Positions 53,049 to 61,722 of a stretch of DNA of 64,000 bases are shown in pieces (positions within the stretch are counted from its first letter, which is position 1; each line of letters opens with the position of its first letter). This DNA comes from Halomonas litopenaei (GTDB lineage: Bacteria > Pseudomonadota > Gammaproteobacteria > Pseudomonadales > Halomonadaceae). Position numbers and translations under genes: made by a program. Under the pieces are notes generated by a model. That model was given only the letters and a program-made list of their open reading frames with translations. It had not been told where the DNA came from and ran no database searches. Location: the NCBI RefSeq assembly GCF_017303055.1, contig NZ_JAEKJT010000001.1, positions 124,001 through 188,000 of the forward strand, written 5' to 3'.

Positions 53049-54299
53049 TCAGTTGTCGGTGGCGGTTTCCTCATCCTGCAAGGCCTGTGACTGTGGTGTG
53101 GGGCGCTCGCCGACTTCCAGCGTGACGTTCAGTCGCTGACCCTTGCGTGCGACGCTGACGCTGAGTTCGGTTCCCGGTGCAACGGCGGCGATATCGCTCA
53201 TGGTCCGCCGGGGGTCGATAACGGCGCGTCCGTCGACCTCCAGCAGCACATCCCCGGGCTTGAGACCCGCCTGATCGGCAGGGCCGTCGGAGACGACGCC
53301 GGCGATGATGACCCCAGCGGGGACCTGCAGTCCGAAGGAGGTCGCCAGCTCCTGGTTGAGCTCCTGGGCCTCGATGCCGAGCCAGCCGCGGATCACGCGA
53401 CCGTGGGTCACCAACTCATCCAGGATGCTGCGTGCCAGATTGGCAGGGATAGCGAAGCCGATGCCCTGGGAGCCTCCGGAACGCGAAAAGATGGCGGTAT
53501 TGATGCCGACCAGTGCCCCTTCAGGATTGACCAGGGCGCCCCCGGAGTTTCCTGGATTGATAGCCGCGTCGGTCTGAATGAAATCCTCGTAGGCATTGAG
53601 CCCCAGATGACTGCGTCCTGTGGCACTGATGATGCCCATGGTAACGGTCTGGCCTACTCCAAAGGGATTGCCGATCGCCAATGAAACATCGCCCACCGCC
53701 ACTTGGCGTGAGTCGGTCAGCTCGATCACGGGCAAATCGTCGAGATCGATCTTGAGCACCGCCAGGTCGCTTTCCGGGTCGGTGCCAATGACCTGGGCCA
53801 GTGTCTCGCGGCCATCGCGCAGGGCCACCTGTACCTGGTCCGCGCCGCTGATGACGTGGTGATTGGTCAGGACGTAGCCGTCGGCGCTGACGATAACGCC
53901 AGAACCCAGGCTCGACAGCATGCGCTGACGGGAAGGGACGTCATTGTTGCCGAAGAACTGACGGAAGAAGGGGTCCGACATGAGTGGGTGTGTGTCGCGC
54001 TCGACCACCCGAGACGAGTACACATTGACCACCGCGGGCGCCGCTTTTTCGACCGCTTCGGCGTAGCTGACCGGTCCGCCCTCGCGGCTGAGGGGCGCTG
54101 CCTCGCGCACTTCTGGCGCGGGCCGCGGGGACGTCGTCGGCTCGACCGAGAGGGGTTGTTCGGGTGGGGTCAGTACCGGCGGCGATGTCAGCGTGGAGGG
54201 CGTGCGGCCCAGTCTCTCCGGGAAGGCATTGATCAGCACAATGGCCAGGAGGATGCCGATGAGGACTGGCCAGAAATAGAGGGAAAGGGTGCGTCGCAT
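53049..54299 (-). CDS. degS: Membrane-anchored serine protease DegS/AlgW type
   Basis: A 416-residue protein with an N-terminal membrane anchor (about residues 8-25), a proline-rich linker, a trypsin-like domain with His in LTNHHVIS, Asp in SDLAVLKID and Ser in GNSGGAL, and a single PDZ domain (about 300-395). The single PDZ and the anchor point to DegS/AlgW, which cleaves RseA/MucA to start the sigma-E response, rather than two-PDZ DegP. The length is about 60 residues over E. coli DegS, due to the linker and tail. Transcribed alone. Confidence 0.9.
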   Translation of the reverse strand: MRRTLSLYFWPVLIGILLAIVLINAFPERLGRTPSTLTSPPVLTPPEQPLSVEPTTSPRPAPEVREAAPLSREGGPVSYAEAVEKAAPAVVNVYSSRVVERDTHPLMSDPFFRQFFGNNDVPSRQRMLSSLGSGVIVSADGYVLTNHHVISGADQVQVALRDGRETLAQVIGTDPESDLAVLKIDLDDLPVIELTDSRQVAVGDVSLAIGNPFGVGQTVTMGIISATGRSHLGLNAYEDFIQTDAAINPGNSGGALVNPEGALVGINTAIFSRSGGSQGIGFAIPANLARSILDELVTHGRVIRGWLGIEAQELNQELATSFGLQVPAGVIIAGVVSDGPADQAGLKPGDVLLEVDGRAVIDPRRTMSDIAAVAPGTELSVSVARKGQRLNVTLEVGERPTPQSQALQDEETATDN

Positions 54300-54412
54300 G
54301 CGGCGGAGGTCCTTGTTTGGCGGTCGCGGGCTGGCGAGGCGGTGCGTACAATGTGCGGCATTGTAGCATCGCTGAGGTGATGCTTGTCTGGACCTGCTTC
54401 AGGAGAACCTGC

Positions 54413-55174
54413 ATGACGCAACGTGATGAGCTGGTGGCGGCCTGTGACCAGCTGCTGAATGTGTCCCGCTTCAAGGACTACACGGAGAATGGCCTGCAGG
54501 TCGAGGGCCGTGCCAGCGTTACCCGGGTCATGTCAGGCGTGACCGCATCCCAGGCGCTGGTCGACGAGGCAGTGCGCTGGCAGGCAGATGTGCTGCTGGT
54601 GCATCACGGCTACTTCTGGAAGAACGAGCCGGTGGCGATTACCGGCATGAAGCGCAAGCGGTTGGGTGCGCTGCTGGGCAGTGACATCAATCTGCTGGCG
54701 TATCACCTGCCGTTGGACGCTCACCCTGAGCTTGGCAATAACGCCATGTTGGCGCACCGACTCGGCCTTAGCGTGGCGGGCACCCTTGATGCCCCCATGG
54801 GGGAAGGGTTGCTGTGGCACGGGCAATTGAAGCGTCCGTCGACGATCGCTGAGCTGGCTGGGGCAGTGGGTCAGGCGTTGGCGCGGGAGCCCTTGTTGGT
54901 CGAGGCACCGTCCCAGGCGCCGGTCAGTCGGGTCGCCTGGTGCACCGGTGGTGCGCAGGACATGATTGCTCAGGCAGCGGCGGCGGGGGCCGAGGTCTTT
55001 ATCTCGGGTGAGATCTCCGAAAGAACCACGCATATGGCCCGAGAGTTGGGTATCCACTACTTGGCGGCAGGCCACCATGCCACCGAGCGTTATGGGGTCG
55101 AGGCGCTTGGGGAGTGGTTGAAGCAGCGCTTCGGGGTGGAGCACCGCTTTGTGGATATCGACAATCCTGCCTGA
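54413..55174 (+). CDS. Nif3-like dinuclear metal protein (YbgI family)
   Basis: A 253-residue protein of the Nif3/YbgI family, which has a toroidal hexamer and a two-metal site. Metal ligands are in LLVHHGYFW, AYHLPLDAH and the C-terminal AAGHHATER. It is annotated in databases as a GTP cyclohydrolase I type 2 homolog, but the biological role is uncertain. AGGAG at 54401-54405 fixes ATG 54413. Divergent from degS. Confidence 0.9.
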   Translation: MTQRDELVAACDQLLNVSRFKDYTENGLQVEGRASVTRVMSGVTASQALVDEAVRWQADVLLVHHGYFWKNEPVAITGMKRKRLGALLGSDINLLAYHLPLDAHPELGNNAMLAHRLGLSVAGTLDAPMGEGLLWHGQLKRPSTIAELAGAVGQALAREPLLVEAPSQAPVSRVAWCTGGAQDMIAQAAAAGAEVFISGEISERTTHMARELGIHYLAAGHHATERYGVEALGEWLKQRFGVEHRFVDIDNPA

Positions 55175-55281
55175 CGCCATGTCGTAACAGGAAAGATAGC
55201 AAGGGATGCGCTGCATAAGCGTCTGGGTGGACCATGTGGTGCGGGCCCGGCGTCACCCTCGGCTGATGTCGACAGCCCTGC

Positions 55282-55310
55282 GCAAGAGCCCGCATTATGC
55301 GGGCTCTTGC
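55282..55310. terminator. Hairpin between the convergent Nif3-like gene and zapG
   Basis: A perfect 13-bp stem (55282-55294 with 55298-55310) with loop TTA lies between two convergent stops. It has only a short T-containing tail (TGTTA) but its strength and position suit a shared terminator. Confidence 0.75.
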
Positions 55311-55345
55311 TGTTATGCGGGCGGGAGTGCGGTTAGCAGCTAGGG

Positions 55346-55777
55346 TCAGAAACGAGGCGGACGCGGCTCGTCCTCATTGGCGCTGCGCAGGCCGAAGTCT
55401 TCGGACAGTGTGCCACGGTTGCCGTCGGCGTAATCGCGAGGAATCGATAGATCTTCCTCGGCGGCAGCGGTGGGCTGCACGGTGTTCTCCTGGCTGATGG
55501 CCGTGCTGCCCAGCTGTTGGGCGGAGTCATGCAGCTGGCGGTTCAGTGCCTGTGCGTCCTGGCAGACTTTTTGTGTCAGCTGCTCCATGCGCTGAAGGTG
55601 CTCATCAACACCGTCCTTCCACTCGGTCAGCTGGCGTTCGCGTTCGGTCAGCTTGAGGCGCATGCGCTGGGCGCTTCGGGCGCCACCATTGAGCAGGTGG
55701 TAACCCAGTGCGCCGAGGCCGATGCCTGCCACCAGGCAAGCCGCTGCCAGGATCATGTTGAGGTTGCTTGGTTCCAC
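55346..55777 (-). CDS. zapG: ZapG (YhcB, DUF1043) inner-membrane protein
   Basis: A 143-residue protein with one N-terminal membrane segment (about residues 8-26), a coiled-coil part (about 35-95) and a polar tail. It matches YhcB/ZapG in layout and in its place next to zapE. YhcB/ZapG links cell division with envelope synthesis. GTG 55777 is chosen because AGGGAG lies 6 nt upstream; GTG 55795 lies before that site, and ATG 55738 would clip the membrane segment. Confidence 0.85.
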   Translation of the reverse strand: MEPSNLNMILAAACLVAGIGLGALGYHLLNGGARSAQRMRLKLTERERQLTEWKDGVDEHLQRMEQLTQKVCQDAQALNRQLHDSAQQLGSTAISQENTVQPTAAAEEDLSIPRDYADGNRGTLSEDFGLRSANEDEPRPPRF

Positions 55778-55981
55778 TTGGTTCTCCCTGAGCACTTTCT
55801 GACGGCCGGGCGTCTCGCCCCGGGCGTCGGGCCATTATAGAGGCTTTGTCTCATAAAGGGTCAATGCCGTGTCCTGACCGTGGGCCCCGCCTGGGTGGTT
55901 CCGCTCAGCACGGCGGTCCTGCCATTCTGTCGTGGTCTGCGTATAATGCGGCTCCGAACTTGTTGACAGCCAGGACGCTAC

Positions 55982-57148
55982 ATGAGCTCTTCTGTGTCGA
56001 GCGCAGGCCGCCCAGAAACCCCGCAGGAACGCTATCAGCGTGATCTGCAGCGCGCTGATTTTACCGAAGACGCCGCCCAGGCCAACGCAGTGGCGCAGCT
56101 GCAGCGGCTGTATGACGAGCTGGTCGCGGCGCCGACACCGCGAGCACCTCAAGCGGCGCAGCGAGGTCTGACATCGCGTCTCAAGGGATTGTTCGGGCGT
56201 GACCAGGCGCCGGAGAAGCCGCCGGTGCCCGACATTCGCGGTCTGTACTTCTGGGGAGGCGTCGGCCGCGGCAAGACGTATCTCGTCGATACGTTTTATG
56301 AGGCCTTGCCCTTTCCGCAAAAGATGCGGACGCATTTCCACCGGTTCATGCAGCGCGTCCACAACGAACTCGACCATTGCAAGGGCGAGAAGAACCCGCT
56401 GCGGCTGGTCGCCGGCAAGTTCGCGGAAGAGGCGCGAGTGATCTGCTTTGACGAGTTCTTCGTCAAGGACATTACCGATGCGATGATTCTGGCGAATTTG
56501 CTGGAAGCGCTGTTTGAGCGGGGGGTGGTGTTGGTGGCCACGTCCAACATCGTCCCTGATGACTTGTACAAGGACGGCTTGCAGCGGGCCCGTTTCCTGC
56601 CGGCGATCGACTTGCTCAATCGCCACTGTGAGGTGGTCAATGTCGATTCAGGCGTGGACTACCGTCTGCGTGCGCTGGAGCGGGCCGAGATCTTCCATCA
56701 TCCCCTGGACGATGCGGCAGATCAGGAGCTTGAGCGCAGCTTTCGCGAGATCGCAGGCCAGGAGGGTGAGCATCAGGTGCCCGTCGAGGTCAATCATCGG
56801 GTTCTGCATGCCCGTCGTCTTCACGAGGACGTTGTCTGGTTCGACTTCCTCGAGCTATGCGACGGACCGCGCAGTCAGAACGATTACATCGAGCTGGCGC
56901 GCGAGTTCCACACGGTGCTGGTGTCCTGTGTGCGCAAGATGGACGGTGCCACCGACGATCAGGCTCGCCGGTTTATCAACATGGTCGACGAGTTCTATGA
57001 TCGCGGCGTGAAGCTGCTGATGTCGGCTGAGGTGGAGGCCGAAGCGCTGTATCACGGGGGTAAGCTCGAGTTCGAGTTTGAGCGAACGCTGTCGCGGCTG
57101 CAGGAAATGCAGTCACGTGAGTATCTGGCCTTGCCGCACAAGCCGTGA
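55982..57148 (+). CDS. zapE: Cell-division ATPase ZapE (AFG1-like)
   Basis: A 388-residue AAA-like ATPase with Walker A GGVGRGKT (residues 92-99), Walker B ICFDEFFVKDI, and sensor region VATSNIVPDDLYKDG. ZapE is the bacterial AFG1 homolog, which acts at the division septum and is needed under low oxygen or heat in E. coli. It starts 204 bp from zapG, divergently. Confidence 0.95.
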   Translation: MSSSVSSAGRPETPQERYQRDLQRADFTEDAAQANAVAQLQRLYDELVAAPTPRAPQAAQRGLTSRLKGLFGRDQAPEKPPVPDIRGLYFWGGVGRGKTYLVDTFYEALPFPQKMRTHFHRFMQRVHNELDHCKGEKNPLRLVAGKFAEEARVICFDEFFVKDITDAMILANLLEALFERGVVLVATSNIVPDDLYKDGLQRARFLPAIDLLNRHCEVVNVDSGVDYRLRALERAEIFHHPLDDAADQELERSFREIAGQEGEHQVPVEVNHRVLHARRLHEDVVWFDFLELCDGPRSQNDYIELAREFHTVLVSCVRKMDGATDDQARRFINMVDEFYDRGVKLLMSAEVEAEALYHGGKLEFEFERTLSRLQEMQSREYLALPHKP

Positions 57149-57196
57149 GCCAGTGTCGTTGGCTGTCAGGAAAAGACCCCGCTGGAGAAACAGAGG

Positions 57197-57225
57197 GTGA
57201 CGTCGAGCGTGTGGTTGTGTAGAAT
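57197..57225 (+). promoter_or_regulatory. Candidate promoter of rplM-rpsI
   Basis: GTGACG (57197-57202) and TAGAAT (57220-57225) are separated by 17 bp. The -10 matches 5 of 6; the -35 matches 4 of 6. It lies about 165 bp before rplM, leaving a long leader. Confidence 0.5.
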
Positions 57226-57241
57226 GCGCGCTCGCTCGACC

Positions 57242-57280
57242 GTTGTGCCGACACCCCGGTGGGTTGTGGTGTCGGGCAAC
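57242..57280 (+). promoter_or_regulatory. Leader hairpin of rplM-rpsI (possible L13 autoregulation site)
   Basis: CCGACACC (57248-57255) pairs with GGTGTCGG (57268-57275), and outer GTTG (57242-57245) pairs with CAAC (57277-57280) across a small internal loop. It sits just downstream of the predicted promoter in a 165-nt leader. L13 is known to repress its own mRNA in E. coli through a leader structure; equivalence here is inferred. Confidence 0.5.
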
Positions 57281-57390
57281 CAAGAAAAATAGGGATGATC
57301 TCTGCACGGTGCTGCCTGGTGTCGCGAGTATTCAAGCGCTATCAGGAGAAGAGCCGGGAGATCCAACACATCGAATTGGTGATTTCATCC

Positions 57391-57819
57391 ATGAAGACGT
57401 TCAGTGCTAAGCCGCAGTCCGTCCAGCGCGACTGGTATGTCGTCGATGCCGCGGACAAGACGCTCGGTCGTCTGGCTACCGAAATTGCTCGCCGCCTGCG
57501 TGGCAAGCACAAGCCGGAATATACTCCCCATGTGGACACCGGTGACTACATCGTCGTCATCAACGCCGAGAAGGTGAAGGTGACTGGCAACAAGGCCAGC
57601 GACAAGATGTACCACCGTCACACCGGTTACCCGGGTGGCCTGCGCTCCATGACCTTCAATCAGCTGATCGACCACGCTCCTGAGCGTGTCATCGAAGGCG
57701 CCGTCAAGGGCATGCTGCCGAAGGGCCCGCTGGGTCGTGCCATGCACGCCAAGCTCAAGGTCTACGCCGGTTCCGAACATCCGCACGCTGCCCAGCAGCC
57801 GCAAGAACTGAACATCTGA
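57391..57819 (+). CDS. rplM: 50S ribosomal protein L13
   Basis: A 142-residue L13 with the standard start [20 protein letters not shown] region and the [19 protein letters not shown] and MLPKGPLGR motifs. It binds 23S rRNA and is needed early in 50S assembly. Start ATG 57391 follows the usual family start. Cotranscribed with rpsI 13 bp downstream. Confidence 0.98.
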   Translation: MKTFSAKPQSVQRDWYVVDAADKTLGRLATEIARRLRGKHKPEYTPHVDTGDYIVVINAEKVKVTGNKASDKMYHRHTGYPGGLRSMTFNQLIDHAPERVIEGAVKGMLPKGPLGRAMHAKLKVYAGSEHPHAAQQPQELNI

Positions 57820-57832
57820 GGGAATCTTCGCC

Positions 57833-58222
57833 ATGACACAGCAGTATTACGGTACCGGGCGCCGCAAGACCTCTACCGCGCGCGTCTTCCTGAAGCCGGG
57901 CACCGGCAAGATCACCGTCAACAGCCGTGACCTGAACGAATACTTCGGCCGCGTTACCGGTCGCATGGTGGTTCGTCAGCCGCTGGAACTGACCGAGACT
58001 CTCGAGCAGTTCGACGTCTACGTCACCGTCAAGGGCGGCGGCGGCAGTGCCCAAGCTGGCGCTATCCGTCACGGCATTACCCGTGCCCTGATGCAGTACA
58101 ACGAAGACTTCCGCAAGCCGCTGCGCGCAGCTGGCTACGTCACTCGTGACGCACGTGAAGTCGAGCGTAAGAAGGTCGGTCTGCGCAAGGCGCGTCGTCG
58201 CCCGCAGTTCTCCAAGCGTTAA
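57833..58222 (+). CDS. rpsI: 30S ribosomal protein S9
   Basis: A 129-residue S9. It opens with [16 protein letters not shown] and ends with the basic tail that reaches the decoding P site, [19 protein letters not shown] lies before the start. It forms the conserved rplM-rpsI pair, ended by a strong hairpin. Confidence 0.98.
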   Translation: MTQQYYGTGRRKTSTARVFLKPGTGKITVNSRDLNEYFGRVTGRMVVRQPLELTETLEQFDVYVTVKGGGGSAQAGAIRHGITRALMQYNEDFRKPLRAAGYVTRDAREVERKKVGLRKARRRPQFSKR

Positions 58223-58242
58223 TCGATACGCTTGCCGATCGC

Positions 58243-58279
58243 ACAGCGCCCGGGCCAATGGCCCGGGCGCTGTCGTTTT
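58243..58279 (+). terminator. Terminator of rplM-rpsI
   Basis: A perfect 14-bp stem (58243-58256 with 58260-58273) and loop AAT are followed by CGTTTT. It begins 21 bp after the rpsI stop. Confidence 0.88.
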
Positions 58280-58800
58280 CGGATGCGGTTTTGGCGCGTG
58301 TGCGCGTGGCGTCTACGTCGGTAGCGAGCCCGAATTTGCTCCCAGGGGCTGTCGCTCCGTGCGTTTCTCGTGTCCTCTCTGCGTCTCCCGCTTCTTGTCG
58401 CTCTTCTTGTGCTTCTTCTTGTGTCTCTTCCTTTTATCCCTTCCTGTCGCTTTTTCTCTAGCTCGACCTCTGATGGTCTCCTTGCGCTGCCCCCTTCTTG
58501 CTAGCGTGCCTCCCTCTTGGTTTCCAGTGCGCTACCCCTTTTACCACGCTGCGTCTGCCGCGAGTGCTGTACTCGGCCAGGCCGGGCGTGTGCCTGGCGT
58601 GTTCCGCGATGCGACCGTTGGTGACGGGGCTCCGGCGGTGACTTTTGTGCTGATCCGCTAGCCGTCCTGTGAGGCTGGAGTTGCGGCCTTGATGCGCTTG
58701 AGGCCCTTCTTTTGCCGCAGGGCGCTCGGGCACATCGTCATAAAGTTGTTCCATGTCAAATGTATGGGGCTTGCACGGGGTGTCTTGCCCGGAGGTCTTC

Positions 58801-58829
58801 TTGTGCGGGTGGGGGGGATTTCCTAACAT
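58801..58829 (+). promoter_or_regulatory. Candidate promoter of petABC
   Basis: TTGTGC (58801-58806) and TAACAT (58824-58829) with 17-bp spacing. It lies 85 bp before petA. Confidence 0.45.
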
Positions 58830-58857
58830 ACAAGCCACTTGTATCCGTGGTCACGGA
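58828..58857. repeat. Two adjacent inverted repeats in the petA leader
   Basis: ATACAAG-CCA-CTTGTAT (58828-58844) is a perfect 7-bp inverted repeat overlapping the predicted -10. TCCGTG-GT-CACGGA (58844-58857) follows directly. They may be an operator, an mRNA hairpin pair, or both. Confidence 0.5.
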
Positions 58858-58913
58858 CATTCAAGGGACCGTGAAAACAACAACGGATAAAGTCTGATGG
58901 GAGAAACCAGATC

Positions 58914-59513
58914 ATGGCAGACAACGGCGTGAACAAGGGGCGGCGCCGTTTCCTCGTGGGTGCTACCTCCGTGGTTGGGGCGGTCGGCACTGTCGGGGTA
59001 GCGGTTCCCTTTGTGGCATCCTGGCAGCCGAGTGCCAGAGCGCGGGCGGCAGGGGCTCCCGTTCAGGCGGATATCTCGAAGCTCGAGCCGGGGCAGAGAA
59101 TGACCGTCGAGTGGCGCGGGCGGCCTGTATGGGTCATCAATCGCACTCCAGAGATGATTGAGCGCACCGAGGCGCTGGGAGAAGACGTGCTGGCCGACCC
59201 CGAGTCTGCCAAGCCGCAGCAGCCCGGCTATGCCGGAGGCCATTTGCGCTCCATTCGACCTGAGATCGGGGTGCTGGTAGGGATCTGTACGCACCTTGGC
59301 TGTTCGCCGCTGTTCAAGCCCGAACCCAATGCCGAAGGGGTGGGGGTAGTAGACTGGCCGGGCGGCTTCTTCTGTCCTTGCCACGGTTCGCGTTTTGATC
59401 TGGCGGGCAGGGTCTTTCGCAACGTTCCCGCTCCCGTGAACCTGGAGGTTCCGCCCTATTACTTTGTCAACGAGTCGGTCATCGTGGTCGGTGAAGACGG
59501 GGAGGGTGCGTAA
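58914..59513 (+). CDS. petA: Ubiquinol-cytochrome c reductase Rieske iron-sulfur subunit
   Basis: A 199-residue subunit of the cytochrome bc1 complex. A twin-arginine-like N-terminus (R10-R11-R12-F-L) and one membrane segment (about residues 13-34) anchor it. The 2Fe-2S ligands are in CTHLGCSP and CPCHGSRFD. It takes electrons from ubiquinol and passes them to cytochrome c1. Its stop and the petB start share one base (TAATG). Confidence 0.97.
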   Translation: MADNGVNKGRRRFLVGATSVVGAVGTVGVAVPFVASWQPSARARAAGAPVQADISKLEPGQRMTVEWRGRPVWVINRTPEMIERTEALGEDVLADPESAKPQQPGYAGGHLRSIRPEIGVLVGICTHLGCSPLFKPEPNAEGVGVVDWPGGFFCPCHGSRFDLAGRVFRNVPAPVNLEVPPYYFVNESVIVVGEDGEGA

Positions 59514-60772
59514 TGGCAAATCCCAACAAGGCCAAGGCCGAGCGCGGTCTCATGCGCTGGATCGACGATAGATTCCCGGCGACCCAGATGTGGCAGGAGC
59601 ATCTGTCAGAGTACTACGCGCCCAAGAACTTTAATTTCTGGTACTTCTTCGGATCCCTCGCTCTGCTGGTGCTGGTCAATCAGATTCTGACCGGCGTCTG
59701 GCTGACCATGAGTTTCAACCCCAGCGCCGAGGGCGCCTTTGCCTCCGTCGAATACATCATGCGGGATGTGGAGTACGGCTGGTTGATCCGCTACATGCAT
59801 TCCACCGGCGCCTCGGCATTCTTCCTGGTGGTCTATCTGCATATGTTCCGTGGTCTGCTCTACGGCTCCTACAAGGCGCCCCGTGAGCTGGTCTGGATCT
59901 TCGGCATGGCGATCTATCTGGCGCTGATGGCCGAGGCTTTCATGGGTTACCTGCTGCCCTGGGGGCAGATGTCCTACTGGGGCGCTCAGGTCATCATTTC
60001 CCTGTTTTCCGCCATCCCCGGTATCGGTCCGGACCTGGCCCAGTGGGTACGCGGAGATTACTTGATCTCCGGGATTACCCTGAACCGCTTCTTTGCCCTG
60101 CACGTGGTGGCGCTGCCGATCGTGATCCTGGCATTGGTGGTGCTGCACATCATTGCTTTGCATGAAGTGGGCTCCAACAATCCTGATGGCATCGACATCA
60201 AGGCCAAGAAGGATGAAACCGGCAAGCCGCTGGACGGGATACCCTTCCATCCCTACTACACGGTCAAGGACATCGTGGGTGTCGCCGTGTTCCTGTTTGT
60301 CTTCTGTGCGGTGATCTTCTACTTCCCCGAAGGTGGCGGGTATTTCCTCGAGAAGCCCAACTTCGAGCCGGCGAATCCCTTGAAGACCCCGGACCATATC
60401 GCTCCGGTCTGGTACTTCACGCCGTTCTACGCCATCCTGCGCGCGATTACCTTCTCGCTGTTCGGTCTTGATGCCAAGTTCCTCGGTGTCATCTTCATGG
60501 GCGCAGCCATTGCGGTGCTGTTCGTGCTGCCCTGGCTTGACCGCTCGCCGGTGCGTTCCATTCGCTACAAAGGCTGGATCTCGAAGATCATGCTGGTGCT
60601 GTTTGCCATCAGCTTCGTGATTCTTGGTGTGCTTGGGGTATTGCCGCCCACGGCAGGCCGCACGTTGCTCGCCCAGGTCTGCACGGTGATCTACTTCGCC
60701 TTCTTCCTGTTGATGCCGATCTATACCCGGCTGGAGAAGACCAAACCCGTTCCTGAAAGGGTGACTGGCTAA
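59513..60772 (+). CDS. petB: Cytochrome b subunit of the bc1 complex
   Basis: A 419-residue membrane protein with eight or more predicted helices and the paired histidines that bind two b hemes (HSTGASAFF, HMFRG; HVVALPIVILALVVLH). It carries the quinol-oxidation PEWY-like segment as PVWY in HIAPVWYFTPFYAILR, where the usual Glu is Val. Couples quinol oxidation to proton release. It joins petA and petC by TAATG overlaps. Confidence 0.96.
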   Translation: MANPNKAKAERGLMRWIDDRFPATQMWQEHLSEYYAPKNFNFWYFFGSLALLVLVNQILTGVWLTMSFNPSAEGAFASVEYIMRDVEYGWLIRYMHSTGASAFFLVVYLHMFRGLLYGSYKAPRELVWIFGMAIYLALMAEAFMGYLLPWGQMSYWGAQVIISLFSAIPGIGPDLAQWVRGDYLISGITLNRFFALHVVALPIVILALVVLHIIALHEVGSNNPDGIDIKAKKDETGKPLDGIPFHPYYTVKDIVGVAVFLFVFCAVIFYFPEGGGYFLEKPNFEPANPLKTPDHIAPVWYFTPFYAILRAITFSLFGLDAKFLGVIFMGAAIAVLFVLPWLDRSPVRSIRYKGWISKIMLVLFAISFVILGVLGVLPPTAGRTLLAQVCTVIYFAFFLLMPIYTRLEKTKPVPERVTG

Positions 60773-61542
60773 TGAAAAAGCAACTGTTCGCACTGCTCTT
60801 CGCGCTAGTCCCCATGGCCGCCTTGGCCGCGGGTGGAGAGGGGGTGCATCTGCGCAGCATGTCGCCGGACCTGGAAAACCAGGCGTCTCTGCAGAGCGGG
60901 ATGAAGCTGTACGTGAATTACTGCATGGGCTGTCATTCGCTCGAGTACCAGCGGTTTTCACGGGCTGCAGAAGACCTGGATATGCCTCAGGTTCTGGTCG
61001 AGGATAATCTGATCTTTTCGCCGGATCTCGGCTACAACGATCAAATGCACAAGGCCATGAGCGCCGAGGATGCAGAAGTGTGGTTCGGCAAGGCGCCACC
61101 CGACCTGACCTTGGAGGCAAGGCTGCGGGGCACCGATTGGATCTACACGTACCTGCTGAGCTTCTATCGCGACAGCGAGCGGGCGACCGGGGTGAATAAT
61201 GTGGTGTTCCCGTCTGTGGGCATGCCCAACGTGCTGGAGCCTCTGCAGGGGGTTCAGGAGCAGGTCTGCGCGGCGTCTGATCATGCGGTAGGCGACGCCG
61301 AGCTGGACCCGCTGACGGGCAAGTTCCAGTCCTGCGAGACGCTGCAGATTACCTCGCCCGGCAGCATGGAGCCCAAGGAGTTCGAGCAGGCCGTGTATGA
61401 CCTGACCAACTTCCTTGCCTACGTCGGCGAGCCGTCCAAGCTTCATGCCCAGGCGCTGGGCCCCAAGGTGCTGATCTTCATATTTTTGTTCGGCATCGTG
61501 GCGTACTTCCTCAAGCGTGAGTATTGGCGCGACATTCATTGA
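60772..61542 (+). CDS. petC: Cytochrome c1 subunit of the bc1 complex
   Basis: A 256-residue protein with a signal peptide (about residues 1-20), the heme-c site CMGCH near residue 46, a heme-ligand methionine probably in FPSVGMPNVL, and a C-terminal membrane anchor (about 228-246). It receives electrons from the Rieske protein. Last gene of petABC; a 17-bp hairpin follows. Confidence 0.96.
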   Translation: MKKQLFALLFALVPMAALAAGGEGVHLRSMSPDLENQASLQSGMKLYVNYCMGCHSLEYQRFSRAAEDLDMPQVLVEDNLIFSPDLGYNDQMHKAMSAEDAEVWFGKAPPDLTLEARLRGTDWIYTYLLSFYRDSERATGVNNVVFPSVGMPNVLEPLQGVQEQVCAASDHAVGDAELDPLTGKFQSCETLQITSPGSMEPKEFEQAVYDLTNFLAYVGEPSKLHAQALGPKVLIFIFLFGIVAYFLKREYWRDIH

Positions 61543-61552
61543 GGCAGTGGCG

Positions 61553-61590
61553 GCACGGCGGGCGTATGGGAGACCATGCGCCCGCCGTGC
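61553..61590 (+). terminator. Long hairpin after petABC
   Basis: A 17-bp stem (61553-61569 with 61574-61590, one G-U wobble) with loop GAGA starts 10 bp after petC. No T-run follows, but it is among the most stable structures in the window. Confidence 0.75.
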
Positions 61591-61722
61591 GTTGTGCGCT
61601 ATGATGTGTCGCCCCGTGTGGCGAAAACGCTCGCGCGAGGGTGAAAGATGTCCCCTTCTTGCCCCCCGTACAGGGGGTTGTCGTGTTATCATCCCGGCTT
61701 GAACTGATGCGAGGATTGTTTC

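Larger units (their letters stand above)
58223..58913. other. 0.7-kb gene-free stretch before petA, pyrimidine-rich in the middle
   Basis: After the rpsI terminator the + strand has a C/T-rich tract (about 58360-58520) with many CTTCTTG- and CTCT-type runs. Open frames through it have odd, low-complexity composition and are not believed to be genes. The right end holds the petA promoter and two inverted repeats. Confidence 0.6.

Noticed and set aside
58146-58661. A 171-codon frame over the rpsI end and the pyrimidine-rich gap
   Set aside because: Starts inside rpsI, crosses its terminator, and encodes a low-complexity Ser/Leu/Phe/Cys-rich peptide.
59606-61120. A 504-codon minus-strand open frame
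   Set aside because: Antisense to petB and petC; low-complexity His/Asp/Gln-rich product.
61662-61692. Promoter for sspA built on TTGCCC and TATCAT
   Set aside because: The 22-bp spacing is too long for sigma70; only the TATCAT element is plausible.
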